The notes below the pieces were generated by a model. It made no database searches. It was given only the letters and a program-made list of their open reading frames with translations, and had not been told where the DNA came from. 64,000 bases of DNA from Bacteroidales bacterium (GTDB lineage Bacteria; Bacteroidota; Bacteroidia; Bacteroidales; F082). The stretch lies in the NCBI GenBank assembly GCA_016285355.1, contig JAEEQP010000001.1, forward strand, positions 62,001-126,000. The letters run 5' to 3'. This document shows, in pieces, positions 25,396-33,445 of the stretch (its first letter is position 1; each line of letters opens with the position of its first letter). The position numbers and the translations under genes were made by a program.

Positions 25396-25816
25396 AAACC
25401 ACATAGATAGATAAATATGCAAGCATTTGAAGACTTACGAATTTGGCAAGATGCACAAAATATTGCTTTACAAATATATAGTTTGTTCAAAGACAATAAA
25501 GACTATGGTTTTCGAGACCAAATTCAAAGGGCTGCCATTTCCATATCGAACAATATAGCAGAAGGTTCTGAATATAACTCTGACAAAGTAATGATACGTT
25601 ACTTAAGGATTGCAAAAGGAAGTTGTGGAGAAGTAAGAAACATGCTATATCTTTGTCAAAAAATAGGTTATTGTGATGATGAAACAGCCAAAAGTTTAAT
25701 CAACAAGTGCAAATCCTTATCAAGTTCAATAGGAGCCTTTATTGTATATTTAGAAAACAACAATCGAAACAACAAATAAAGCCTGTCCCGCGTCCCGTGT
25801 CTCGCAGTCTCGTGTC
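25348..25816. mobile_element. Putative cassette: four-helix-bundle gene between heptamer inverted repeats
   Basis: Left end 25348-25379 and right end 25785-25816, each 32 bp, are inverted copies built from heptamers such as GACACGA, GACTGCG and GACGCGG. Between them is one gene (25417-25779). The cassette sits between nqrD and nqrE. Gene-free pairs of the same ends occur at 48226-48385, 50359-50425 and 58692-58761. No transposase is present; mobility is inference. Confidence 0.6.
25417..25779 (+). CDS. Four-helix-bundle protein (23S rRNA intervening-sequence protein family)
   Basis: 120 aa, all helical. FEDLRIWQDAQNIALQIYSLF at the start (first 20 residues of the match are FEDLRIWQDAQNIALQIYSL), AISISNNIAEGSEY near residue 45 and a MLYLCQKIGYC helix are the signature of the TIGR02436-type family, first found in intervening sequences of 23S rRNA genes and related to the Avd proteins of diversity-generating retroelements. 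Its base composition is clearly more AT-rich than the flanking nqr genes, which points to transfer. Function unknown; the link to its flanking repeats is the notable point. Confidence 0.88.
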   Translation: MQAFEDLRIWQDAQNIALQIYSLFKDNKDYGFRDQIQRAAISISNNIAEGSEYNSDKVMIRYLRIAKGSCGEVRNMLYLCQKIGYCDDETAKSLINKCKSLSSSIGAFIVYLENNNRNNK

Positions 25817-25830
25817 AAAATAATCGTCTT

Positions 25831-26445
25831 ATGAATCTCTTTAGTCTTTTGATAAAATCGGTCTTTGTGGACAACATGATTTTCGCCTATTTCTTGGGTA
25901 TGTGCTCGTATTTGGCCGTGTCGAAGACCGTCAAGACCAGTGCGGGTTTGGGGTTGGCAGTAACGTTTGTCTTGGTTGTTACTGTGCCTGTCAACTACTT
26001 GGTCAACAAATACTTGCTGATGCCAGGAGCTTTGGCGTGGATTAGTCCGAGGTTTGCCAATGTAGATTTGAGTTTCCTGACCTACATCCTTTTCATCGCC
26101 ATCATCGCGGCCATTGTGCAGATTTTGGAAATGATTATCGAAACCTTCACGCCCTCATTGTATTCTGCTTTGGGCATTTTCTTGCCTTTGATTGCGGTCA
26201 ACTGCGCCATTTTAGGTTGCTCGCTGTTTATGCAGGAACGTGGTTTCGGCAATGTGGGTGAAGCTGCTGTATTCGGACTGGGCTCTGGTATTGGCTGGCT
26301 TCTGGCCATTACTGCTATAGCCGCCATCCGTGAGAAACTACGCTATTCCAAGATTCCAAAAGGCCTGCAAGGCGTAGGTATCTCGTTCATCATCACCGGA
26401 TTGATGGGAATCGCCTTTATGGCGTTCATGGGAATTAAACTGTAA
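25831..26445 (+). CDS. nqrE: Na+-translocating NADH:quinone reductase subunit E
   Basis: 204 aa, six membrane helices, homologous to NqrD but with inverted topology. NMIFAYFLGMCSYLAVSK and VNCAILGCSLFM hold the cysteines of the shared iron-sulfur site. It starts 15 bp after the right end of the cassette. nqrF does not follow; it is 4.5 kb away beyond a reversed locus. It ends 2 bp from a convergent gene. Confidence 0.95.
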   Translation: MNLFSLLIKSVFVDNMIFAYFLGMCSYLAVSKTVKTSAGLGLAVTFVLVVTVPVNYLVNKYLLMPGALAWISPRFANVDLSFLTYILFIAIIAAIVQILEMIIETFTPSLYSALGIFLPLIAVNCAILGCSLFMQERGFGNVGEAAVFGLGSGIGWLLAITAIAAIREKLRYSKIPKGLQGVGISFIITGLMGIAFMAFMGIKL

Positions 26446-26447
26446 GT

Positions 26448-26666
26448 CTATTCCTTGTCTTCGTCTCTCTTTTTCGGGATTCTGGAACCGATGATGAGAA
26501 AAACGCCAAATCCAACAGCACCGATAAGCATCCCAAGCGTGTTGGTCCAGACACGTTCCCATTCCCAATGTCCATAATAGTAAAACAAAGCGTTTAGGGC
26601 AATTGTCGCAACAATGTAAAGGACGATACTAATCAATATGCCCTTTTGGTGTTTTGAAAGTTTCAT
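26448..26666 (-). CDS. Small two-helix membrane protein
   Basis: 72 aa: a basic start (MKLSKHQKG), two membrane helices (about 10-30 and 40-60) and a charged end RIPKKRDEDKE. I do not recognise a family. It lies downstream of the TonB receptor gene on the same strand with a 69-bp gap, or may be a unit of its own. Confidence 0.6.
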   Translation of the reverse strand: MKLSKHQKGILISIVLYIVATIALNALFYYYGHWEWERVWTNTLGMLIGAVGFGVFLIIGSRIPKKRDEDKE

Positions 26667-26735
26667 AGTTGTAAGTGTCTATTTTGACGCAAAGTTAACA
26701 TTTAATTTTGATTGAAACCAGAATACAGAAACCTT

Positions 26736-28976
26736 TTACCATCCCGCCCGCAAAGAAACATTAGGCAAAATCCCAAACATCGAGTAGGCGTAAGCCCGCA
26801 TCTCTCCTGATTCTATATCAGTTTCAAACTGATACCCCAACGGATTCAGGCGGTTATAGGCATTGAATAGGCCAAAACTTGCGCTCCAGTTGAAGCCGTT
26901 CTTGTATTTCGGCGAATGATAGGCGCACGAAAGGTCGAGACGGTGATAGGCAGGCGTGCGGCTGGCGTTACGCTCGGTGTAAACCGGGACGGTCTGCCCC
27001 ATGTATTCGTAGAAGCCCACAGGCAATGTGACAGGATGTCCGCTCGAATACTGCCATGCCGCACTTGCGCTCCATCGTGGTGTAAACTGATAGCAGCCGT
27101 TGAGGCGGAAGTCATGCGGAATGTCAGACAAAGCCGAATATGGGTTGCCGTCGTTGATGCCGTCGATGGTATAAATCACTCGTGAATAGGTGTAACTCAT
27201 GGCTCCAGTGAACTTTCCGACATTCTTCGAGAGGTTCAACTCTACGCCGTATGCTGTTGAATTTCCGCTTCTCACTTGGTTGATGACATTCGGGTTGCTG
27301 ATGAGCTGCGCATGGTCCATAAAGTCGATTTGGTTCTGGCCTTTCTTGTAATAGAGTTCAGCCGAGGCGGAATACTGACCACCGAAATCGAGGAAACACC
27401 CACCCGAAACCACGTCGGCGACGACAGGCTTCAGTCCGTTGACGGCTGGGAACCAGGTCTCCAACGATTGATAGTCCAAAGCGGTGTTTTGCAGGACTTG
27501 GATGTATTGCACATTCCTCGCGTAGCCGGCTTTCAGCGAGGTGTTCTCGTTCAGCATGGCATTCATGCTCACACGAGGCTCGGGATAAACCATTAGTTTC
27601 TCATCGCTGTTCAAGGGTTGGAAAGCCGACAGGTGTACGCCATAGTTGAAGCCCAACCAACGCAAGGGTTTCCAATCGTTCAGTACGTATGCAGAATACT
27701 CCATCGCCTGATAATGCGGCAGGCTCATGCCGATGCTGTCCGATTCGCCAGGCGTGAAAGCGTGGCGGATGGCTCCCACGCCGATGCGTAGTTCGCAGTC
27801 GGGAGCAATGTAATAACTCAAAGCGGCTTTCAGGTTGAGGTCGGAAATGCCTGTGCGCCAGTTGTATTTGCGCCTTTTGTAACTGTAATCCAGATCGTTG
27901 CTGTAATCGCTGACGATAAAGGCCGTGTTGAGGAACCAACGGCTGCCGAAGTTGTGCGTCCAGCGCAGGGTGCCCGAAGTGTTGCCCCAAGTATTGTACT
28001 TGCCTTGCGATTGGTCAAGGCCGCCCATGGACTCAATGACATCGTGGCCTCGATAGAACGAGAGATAAATGCGGTCGTTCTGCCCGATTTTGGTGTTGAT
28101 TTTCGCGTTCAGGTCGTAGAAACTCGGCACAAGCGGCATATCTTCGTTGGGGCTAACGAAAAAGTCGATGAAACTCCTACGCGCTGAAATCAGGTAAGAA
28201 GCTTTCTCCTTGACGATGGGACCGTTGGCGGTCAAAGTGGCGGCAAAGGGACTCAACGCCACCGAGAAATCATGGTGGTTCATGTTGCCTTCCTTCATCT
28301 TGCAGTCGAGGACGGCAGAGACACGACCGCCGTATTGCGCGGGCATGTTGCTCTTGTAGAGCGTCACCTGGTTCACCGCCTCGGGATTGAAGATGGAGAT
28401 CATGCCGAAGAGGTGCGAGGGGTTGTAGATGGGAGCCTCGTCGATGAGGATGAGGTTCTGGTCGTTGGTGCCGCCGCGCACGAGCAGCCCCGACGAGGCG
28501 TCGCCGATGGTTTTCACACCCGACTGCATCTGTACCGCTTTGAGAATGTCGGCCTCGCCAAACACACTCGGCAGTTTGCGTATCGAGTTTATGGTCAGCA
28601 TCTCGGCGTGGAACTCGTTCTGCTTCTGCGGACGCTCCACCGATGCTGCTTCAACGGTGACTTCGCCCAATCCCACGAAGTTTTCCTCCAACTTGATTTC
28701 CAAGGTTTGGTCGGCATTGAGTTGGATTTCAATTTCTTTGGTGTTATAGCCCAAATAGGCGCATTGCAACTTGTGTTTTCCAGCGGGCAAACGCAGCGAA
28801 TAGAAGCCGTAGCCATTGGCCGAGGTCCCAGTTTGTGAGGAGGCCTCATATAATGTGGCACCGATAAGCGTCTCTCCCGTGGCGGCATCGGTGATGTGGC
28901 CGCTTAAAGTATAGGTCTGTGCCTGAAGACAAACAAAAGAGGCAAAGAATAATATGGTGATGAGGATACGTTTCAT
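26736..28976 (-). CDS. TonB-dependent receptor with carboxypeptidase-like N-terminal domain
   Basis: 746 aa. Signal peptide 1-19, a CarboxypepD_reg-like domain (SGHITDAATGETLIGATL ... LQCAYLGYNTKEIEI, residues 23-105), a plug domain (GLLVRGGTNDQNLILIDEAP near 165) and a beta barrel to the C terminus. It imports an unidentified ligand across the outer membrane using TonB. The 3-bp gap to the upstream DUF4249 lipoprotein gene shows they form an operon; this pairing is common in Bacteroidota. The pair is reversed relative to nqr and separates nqrE from nqrF. Confidence 0.9.
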   Translation of the reverse strand: MKRILITILFFASFVCLQAQTYTLSGHITDAATGETLIGATLYEASSQTGTSANGYGFYSLRLPAGKHKLQCAYLGYNTKEIEIQLNADQTLEIKLEENFVGLGEVTVEAASVERPQKQNEFHAEMLTINSIRKLPSVFGEADILKAVQMQSGVKTIGDASSGLLVRGGTNDQNLILIDEAPIYNPSHLFGMISIFNPEAVNQVTLYKSNMPAQYGGRVSAVLDCKMKEGNMNHHDFSVALSPFAATLTANGPIVKEKASYLISARRSFIDFFVSPNEDMPLVPSFYDLNAKINTKIGQNDRIYLSFYRGHDVIESMGGLDQSQGKYNTWGNTSGTLRWTHNFGSRWFLNTAFIVSDYSNDLDYSYKRRKYNWRTGISDLNLKAALSYYIAPDCELRIGVGAIRHAFTPGESDSIGMSLPHYQAMEYSAYVLNDWKPLRWLGFNYGVHLSAFQPLNSDEKLMVYPEPRVSMNAMLNENTSLKAGYARNVQYIQVLQNTALDYQSLETWFPAVNGLKPVVADVVSGGCFLDFGGQYSASAELYYKKGQNQIDFMDHAQLISNPNVINQVRSGNSTAYGVELNLSKNVGKFTGAMSYTYSRVIYTIDGINDGNPYSALSDIPHDFRLNGCYQFTPRWSASAAWQYSSGHPVTLPVGFYEYMGQTVPVYTERNASRTPAYHRLDLSCAYHSPKYKNGFNWSASFGLFNAYNRLNPLGYQFETDIESGEMRAYAYSMFGILPNVSLRAGW

Positions 28977-28979
28977 GGC

Positions 28980-29888
28980 TTATTGGTTTTCGGGGGTGAG
29001 GGAGTTGTAGATATCGTGGTAAGTAAAGGGTTGGCGTCGCACATCGGAGGCAAAGAAATAGCCATAGCCGTTCTTGACATTGCCTCGCACGTTGCCCGAG
29101 ATGGTGGCGAACAGGCCCAGGCTCCAGTCGTCTTCGTTGAAGACATCCAACAGGAAGGTGTAGAATTCGGGCGAGACCGAACAAGTGATGAAAGTCTCGT
29201 TTTGGTCGAGATAGTCTTCCGTGACGTGATAGGAATACCAGAACAGCCTGGCGGTGAACAGTGCCGAGAGCGACATGTCGTTATGGATGAATGAGACACT
29301 TTCGATGCTGTCGATGGGGAAATCCTCAGACTGATAAAAGGTCAGGCCGCAAATCACAGGTTGTTCCCCAACGGTATAGATGTGCTTGTCAAACTGGAAT
29401 TCATGCGCCATCTTGCCCGATTGCATCTGATAACTCCTCACTTTTGTATGGTCCTTGATGATCGGGAGGTAATCCGTGTTGCCCAAAGGTGTCAGATAGT
29501 CCTCGGCGGTAATGTCGCCTGTGGGTGTCTCAATGATGAGTTTGTAGGTTTTACCCGCTTCGCCCTTGAAAGGTTGCTCCGAAACGAAAACCATGCTGCT
29601 GCGGTCAGCTTCCTTTTCAACATAAGGAATCGTGTCGTTGCCGCAAAGCACGAAAACGCGGTTGATTTCGGGCAGAACATTCTGATTGTCGCCCCATTGA
29701 TGGACAGGTGAAATGGTGACACGATGCTGGCGCGTCTCGGTGGTCACATTGCCGAACACCGCGACATGGCCATTCAAAACCTCGCCATCCGGCTGGTTGA
29801 AACTGTTGATGTCGACCTCATCGATTCGGCTGCAAGCAGCTGACAGCAAGACGATTGCCGACAATAGTAAAGCCTTGGAGTTTCTCAT
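28980..29888 (-). CDS. DUF4249 family lipoprotein
   Basis: 302 aa from the ATG at 29888. The lipobox LLSAAC near residue 18 marks it as an outer-membrane lipoprotein. DUF4249 proteins accompany TonB receptors like the one just downstream and probably act as a surface partner in ligand capture. I chose the start that gives a proper lipoprotein signal; the upstream ATG at 29921 would add 11 residues ahead of it. Confidence 0.85.
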   Translation of the reverse strand: MRNSKALLLSAIVLLSAACSRIDEVDINSFNQPDGEVLNGHVAVFGNVTTETRQHRVTISPVHQWGDNQNVLPEINRVFVLCGNDTIPYVEKEADRSSMVFVSEQPFKGEAGKTYKLIIETPTGDITAEDYLTPLGNTDYLPIIKDHTKVRSYQMQSGKMAHEFQFDKHIYTVGEQPVICGLTFYQSEDFPIDSIESVSFIHNDMSLSALFTARLFWYSYHVTEDYLDQNETFITCSVSPEFYTFLLDVFNEDDWSLGLFATISGNVRGNVKNGYGYFFASDVRRQPFTYHDIYNSLTPENQ

Positions 29889-29970
29889 TGTTTTATTGTT
29901 TTTATAAATATGTAACACCATCTTGGGGTTAATATTGTCTTTCAGAGGCCGAAAAGACTTTTCTCAAACA

Positions 29971-30136
29971 AGAAGCGTGGCCCTGTATGCTCCACATCTC
30001 AACGAAGGTTGTAGGAAAGACCCGATACAAAATGTAGAAATAGCAGTCCACGCTAAATGCGCAAAACCGCTATGCCTAACTTCTTGTATCTTTGAAAGCT
30101 CCTACATTCTCGTTGACAAGACAAGCATAACGCTTC
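29971..30136. repeat. Long nested inverted repeat in the DUF4249 leader region
   Basis: Outer arms AGAAGCG..TATGCT (29971-29991) and AGCATA-A-CGCTTCT (30123-30136); inner arms CAACGA..TTGTAGGA..ATACAA (30000-30030) and TTGTATC..TCCTACA..TCGTTG (30084-30115). On the - strand it lies between a -7 box at 30170-30177 and the DUF4249 start, so it would be part of a ~280-nt leader. It could be a structured RNA or a MITE-like relic. The stretch 29930-30246 holds no gene. Confidence 0.6.
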
Positions 30137-30169
30137 TATACAATGGACTTGGCGTACCAAATCCAATCG

Positions 30170-30177
30170 CAAAAGTA
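30170..30177 (-). promoter_or_regulatory. -7 box for the DUF4249/TonB operon
   Basis: TACTTTTG on the - strand, 280 bp before the DUF4249 ATG. It implies a long structured leader. Confidence 0.5.
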
Positions 30178-30218
30178 CATAAAAATCGGAACAAGCAAAC
30201 TGATTCTGGAAATTTTTC

Positions 30219-30226
30219 TAATTTTG
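30219..30226 (+). promoter_or_regulatory. -7 box of the HEPN/MNT pair
   Basis: TAATTTTG, 20 bp before the HEPN ATG at 30247; divergent to the box at 30170-30177. Confidence 0.6.
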
Positions 30227-30246
30227 CAAGCAGAAACCACGACAAA

Positions 30247-30657
30247 ATGAAAAAACAAGAAAAAGTCCAATACTGGCTTGATATTGCAGATGAAGACCTT
30301 GCCGTTGCCGAGGACATGCACTTGACAAAGCATTGGCTTTATGTGGCTTTTATGTGCCATCAAGTCATTGAAAAGTTGCTCAAAGCCTATTGGACTGCCA
30401 CACGAGACGATATGCCTCCCTACATCCACAGCCATGTCAAACTGCTTGATAGTTGTGGCTTGTTGGCACAGATGACCGAAGAACAATTGGAATTCATTGA
30501 TTATATGGTGCCAATGAACATTGAGGCCCGCTATCCTGAATACAAACAAAACCTTGCAGCACACCTGAATGAGCAAGCAAGTCGTGATATTATTGAAAAA
30601 CCAAACTTTTCAAGCAATGGATACTCCAAAAGTTTTGACACAGGCCGAGGCTCTTGA
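30247..30657 (+). CDS. HEPN domain protein (toxin of HEPN/MNT pair), C terminus frameshifted
   Basis: 136 codons as read. The helical HEPN core is clear (YWLDIADEDLAVAEDM, then AFMCHQVIEKLLKAYW and IHSHVKLLDSC). HEPN proteins of such pairs are RNase toxins controlled by the MNT partner. The C terminus reads EKPNFSSNGYS.., but adding one A to the A-run at 30596-30600 gives EKTKLFKQWILQKF and a stop at 30638, which is the normal ending of the family. So either this allele lost one base or the sequence has an error. The correct gene would overlap the MNT start by 22 bp. Confidence 0.85.
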   Translation: MKKQEKVQYWLDIADEDLAVAEDMHLTKHWLYVAFMCHQVIEKLLKAYWTATRDDMPPYIHSHVKLLDSCGLLAQMTEEQLEFIDYMVPMNIEARYPEYKQNLAAHLNEQASRDIIEKPNFSSNGYSKSFDTGRGS

Positions 30658-30934
30658 CATTGTAAGAGAATACAAACAAGCGATTGCGCCGCTTTTCGAC
30701 GGCAAGGTCAAGGTGTATCTATACGGCTCTTACAGCAAAGGAAACGCCAATCCTTGGAGTGACATTGATGTAGCCGTTATCATTCCAACACTCGAAGGCG
30801 ATTGGCTGAAACTATCCATTGCCCTCAACCGTAATGTGCGCAAGGTGAATCTGCGCATAGAGCCAGTTCTGATGATTGAAAACCAATGGTCTCCGCTTTA
30901 TGAGGACGTAATGCTGACAGGCATTGCAGTGTGA
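30617..30934 (+). CDS. MNT-type nucleotidyltransferase (antitoxin of HEPN/MNT pair)
   Basis: 105 aa from the ATG at 30617. GSYSKGNANPWSDIDVAV near residue 40 is the minimal nucleotidyltransferase motif (GSxxxGxxxxxSDID). In studied pairs the MNT protein adds AMP to a HEPN tyrosine and silences it. It ends 4 bp before nqrF, so transcripts from the HEPN promoter probably run into nqrF. Confidence 0.88.
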   Translation: MDTPKVLTQAEALDIVREYKQAIAPLFDGKVKVYLYGSYSKGNANPWSDIDVAVIIPTLEGDWLKLSIALNRNVRKVNLRIEPVLMIENQWSPLYEDVMLTGIAV

Positions 30935-30938
30935 AACA

Positions 30939-32300
30939 ATGAGTCTCGCTTCAACCATAGTTTTAAGCATCGCCGTTTTCTTAGGCATCGTGCTGCTACT
31001 TGTCGCCCTGCTGCTATGGGTGCGCAACAAGCTGATGCCCAAGGGCAAGGTAAAAATCATCATCAACGGAGAGAAAGAATTGGAGGTGCAATCTGGCAAC
31101 TCGCTGATGGCCACGTTGGCTGACGAAAAGGTGTTTTTGCCATCGGCCTGCGGCGGCAAAGGCAACTGCGGCCAGTGCAAATGTCGTGTGGTGGAAGGCG
31201 GTGGTAGCATCTTGCCCACCGAAGTAGGTTTCTTCTCGCGCAAGCAAATCCAAGAGCATTGGCGTTTGGGCTGTCAAGTGAAGGTTAAAGAGGACTTGAA
31301 GATTTTGGTGCCGCAGTCGGTTTTAGATGTTAAGGAATATGAATGTACGGTGGTGTCGAACCGCAATGTGGCCACCTTCATCAAGGAGTTCAAGGTGCAA
31401 CTGCCCGAAGGCGCGCACATGGACTTCATCCCTGGTTCATACGCTCAAATCCGCATTCCGAAATTCAACCTCAGTTATGCTGACTTCGACAAGGAACTGA
31501 TTGGTTCTGAATATCTTCCTGCTTGGGAAAAGTTTAAGATGTTTGACCTGCGTTGCGTCAACACCGAGCCAACCATCCGTGCCTATTCGATGGCCAACTA
31601 TCCTGCCGAGGGCGATGTCTTCATGCTGACGGTGCGCATCGCCACACCACCTTTCAAGCCCGACCGCTCGGGATTTATGAATGTCAACCCAGGCATCGCC
31701 TCGTCTTATATCTTCTCACTGAAACCTGGCGACAAGGTGCTGATGTCAGGACCGTTCGGCGAGTTTCATGTCAAGGAGCATCCTGAGTTATCTCTAACCG
31801 AATCACCCGAAACTATCCGAAAGGAAGTATCTCGGATTCATTCGGATAGTTCGGTTAGAGCCTCTCTTCCCGAGATGATTTGGGTAGGTGGTGGTGCTGG
31901 CATGGCTCCGCTTCGTGCACAGATAATGCACTTGACTCGTACCTTGAATGTGAGGGACCGAGAGATGCATTATTTCTATGGTGCCCGCGCCTTGAACGAG
32001 GTTTTCTATTTGGACGATTTTCGCCAATTAGAAAAAGACTTCCCAAATTTCCACTTCCATCTTGCTTTAGACCGTCCGGACCCCACCGCCGATGCCGCAG
32101 GTGTTCCTTATACCCCTGGTTTCGTACACAATGTGATGTACGACACCTATCTGAAAGACCATCGAGCCCCAGAGGACATCGAATTCTATATGTGCGGTCC
32201 TGGCCCGATGAGCTCCGCTGTAGTCAATATGCTTGACAATTTGGGCGTTGCGCCTGAGAATATCCTATATGATGACTTCGGAGGGGAGACAAAGAAATAG
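30939..32300 (+). CDS. nqrF: Na+-translocating NADH:quinone reductase subunit F
   Basis: 453 aa: N-terminal membrane helix, a 2Fe-2S ferredoxin domain with Cys71, Cys77, Cys80 and Cys112 (ACGGKGNCGQCKC, LGCQV), an FAD domain (RAYSMANYP) and an NAD(P)-binding domain (WVGGGAGMAPLR, MCGPGPM). It is the NADH entry subunit. About 26 residues between GEFHVKEHPE and EMIWVGGG are extra and come from an in-frame hairpin at 31791-31861. It is separated from nqrA-E, lying behind the HEPN/MNT pair. Confidence 0.95.
   Translation: MSLASTIVLSIAVFLGIVLLLVALLLWVRNKLMPKGKVKIIINGEKELEVQSGNSLMATLADEKVFLPSACGGKGNCGQCKCRVVEGGGSILPTEVGFFSRKQIQEHWRLGCQVKVKEDLKILVPQSVLDVKEYECTVVSNRNVATFIKEFKVQLPEGAHMDFIPGSYAQIRIPKFNLSYADFDKELIGSEYLPAWEKFKMFDLRCVNTEPTIRAYSMANYPAEGDVFMLTVRIATPPFKPDRSGFMNVNPGIASSYIFSLKPGDKVLMSGPFGEFHVKEHPELSLTESPETIRKEVSRIHSDSSVRASLPEMIWVGGGAGMAPLRAQIMHLTRTLNVRDREMHYFYGARALNEVFYLDDFRQLEKDFPNFHFHLALDRPDPTADAAGVPYTPGFVHNVMYDTYLKDHRAPEDIEFYMCGPGPMSSAVVNMLDNLGVAPENILYDDFGGETKK
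31791..31861. repeat. CTCTAACCGAA hairpin inserted in nqrF
   Basis: Outer arms TCTAACCGA/TCGGTTAGA and inner arms AACTATCCGAA/TTCGGATAGTT form a long hairpin read in frame as about 26 residues. It is placed in the loop between the FAD and NAD-binding parts. Confidence 0.85.
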
Positions 32301-32321
32301 TATTTGAAATGACAATACGAT

Positions 32322-32819
32322 CTATTCCGTTTCGTCTGTCGATTGGATAGGTTTCCATTTATCCAAAATCCGACGCGTCTCCGCTTTAATCGTTTCATTG
32401 TCCGTGGTATCCTCCAGTTCCAAGAGAGCATTGTAAACCTCGTCTCGGCAGGGGAATTCGCAATGGTTTTGTGGATCGAAATAATAGTCTAGACAGCGTA
32501 GCATGCGGAGGATATGTTCGGGGTCTTCGCAATCAAGGAAATCAAGGATGCTATTCAAACCATCTTGCACATTCATTTCCTCCAATTTCCCAAACGAATC
32601 AAGGAATTTTCCGTAGGGACCCGTGTGGTTTTCCAAACTTTCTATGGCTATGATGTCACTTTTGAAAAAAAGGAAGTTGACAATCTCCAGGCATTCCTCA
32701 GGACGACCATATTCATGCTCGTTATACTCCTTATCGTTGTAACTGCAAATGCCATCATAGACATTCCCATCTACGCAATCAATCCTAACGCACTGACCGT
32801 CATATTGTTTTAACCTCAT
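32322..32819 (-). CDS. Protein with an LSm-like N-terminal domain
   Basis: 165 aa. The first ~65 residues (KQYDGQCVRIDCVDGNVYDG ... SDIIAIESLE) have the five-strand pattern of the LSm/Hfq-like small domain seen in other bacterial hypothetical proteins; the rest is helical and acidic with repeated ILDFLDCEDPEHIL-like turns. Function unknown. It stands alone, convergent with nqrF. Confidence 0.6.
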   Translation of the reverse strand: MRLKQYDGQCVRIDCVDGNVYDGICSYNDKEYNEHEYGRPEECLEIVNFLFFKSDIIAIESLENHTGPYGKFLDSFGKLEEMNVQDGLNSILDFLDCEDPEHILRMLRCLDYYFDPQNHCEFPCRDEVYNALLELEDTTDNETIKAETRRILDKWKPIQSTDETE

Positions 32820-32956
32820 CGCGATGCTTTTTTAGGCCATTTCCACCTTCTCTACAATCAATTCAACAGAATTATCCTCCAAAGAATTGTATTTGTCGAG
32901 ATGAATTCCATAGCAACCTGATTTGTATTATTGTGCAAAGATAAAACTTTTGAGAT

Positions 32957-33445
32957 TTATACAAGGTTTCCTTCCAGTTTCAGCAATGCGATTTTGTTGT
33001 GAATACCCCCTCCGTACCCCGTAAGGTTGCCGTTAGCGCCCATCACGCGATGACAAGGCACGATGAGGCAGATAGGGTTCCAACCCACCGCACCGCCTAT
33101 GGCCTGAGCGGAATTGATTTTCAAGCGTTTCGCGATTTCTCCATAGGTTATGGTCTGTCCGAAAGGTATCTCGCGAACCATATCCAAAACCGACTTACGG
33201 AAAGGTGTCAGGCCTTCCATGCGATAGGCAGGCGTGAAATCGGGTTGACGATCTGAGAAATAAATGTCTAACCAGCGGCAGGTGTCACGGATTATGGTTG
33301 GTAGAGACGCGCCACGGCACGTCTCTACAACATTCGTTTCTTTGTGTGAACCTTCAAATAGCAGACCTGTCAGCACCTCGCCGTCGGTATACAACAGCAG
33401 GTCGTCAAAACCTTTAGGCGTTTGATAGCGGTAGGCCTTCATCAT
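32957..33445 (-). CDS. ogt: Methylated-DNA--protein-cysteine methyltransferase
   Basis: 162 aa. The acceptor cysteine lies in IVPCHRVMG, with the helix-turn-helix region GQTITYGEIAKRL and the asparagine hinge WNP ahead of it. It repairs O6-alkylguanine by moving the alkyl group to its own cysteine. About nine residues near 43-51 (VETCRGASL) are encoded by a palindromic repeat at 33301-33328. Its ATG overlaps the stop of the upstream GNAT gene by one base. Confidence 0.93.
   Translation of the reverse strand: MMKAYRYQTPKGFDDLLLYTDGEVLTGLLFEGSHKETNVVETCRGASLPTIIRDTCRWLDIYFSDRQPDFTPAYRMEGLTPFRKSVLDMVREIPFGQTITYGEIAKRLKINSAQAIGGAVGWNPICLIVPCHRVMGANGNLTGYGGGIHNKIALLKLEGNLV
33301..33328. repeat. 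GTAGAGACG palindrome inside ogt
   Basis: GTAGAGACG...CGTCTCTAC with a short CG-rich centre. A related copy at 59165-59190 lies over the queC stop codon. Confidence 0.85.

Noticed and set aside
29971..30136. Possible integron attC site in the nested inverted repeat
   Set aside because: A GCCTAAC box is present, but the partner GTTGACA does not fit GTTRRRY and no integrase or cassette array is nearby.
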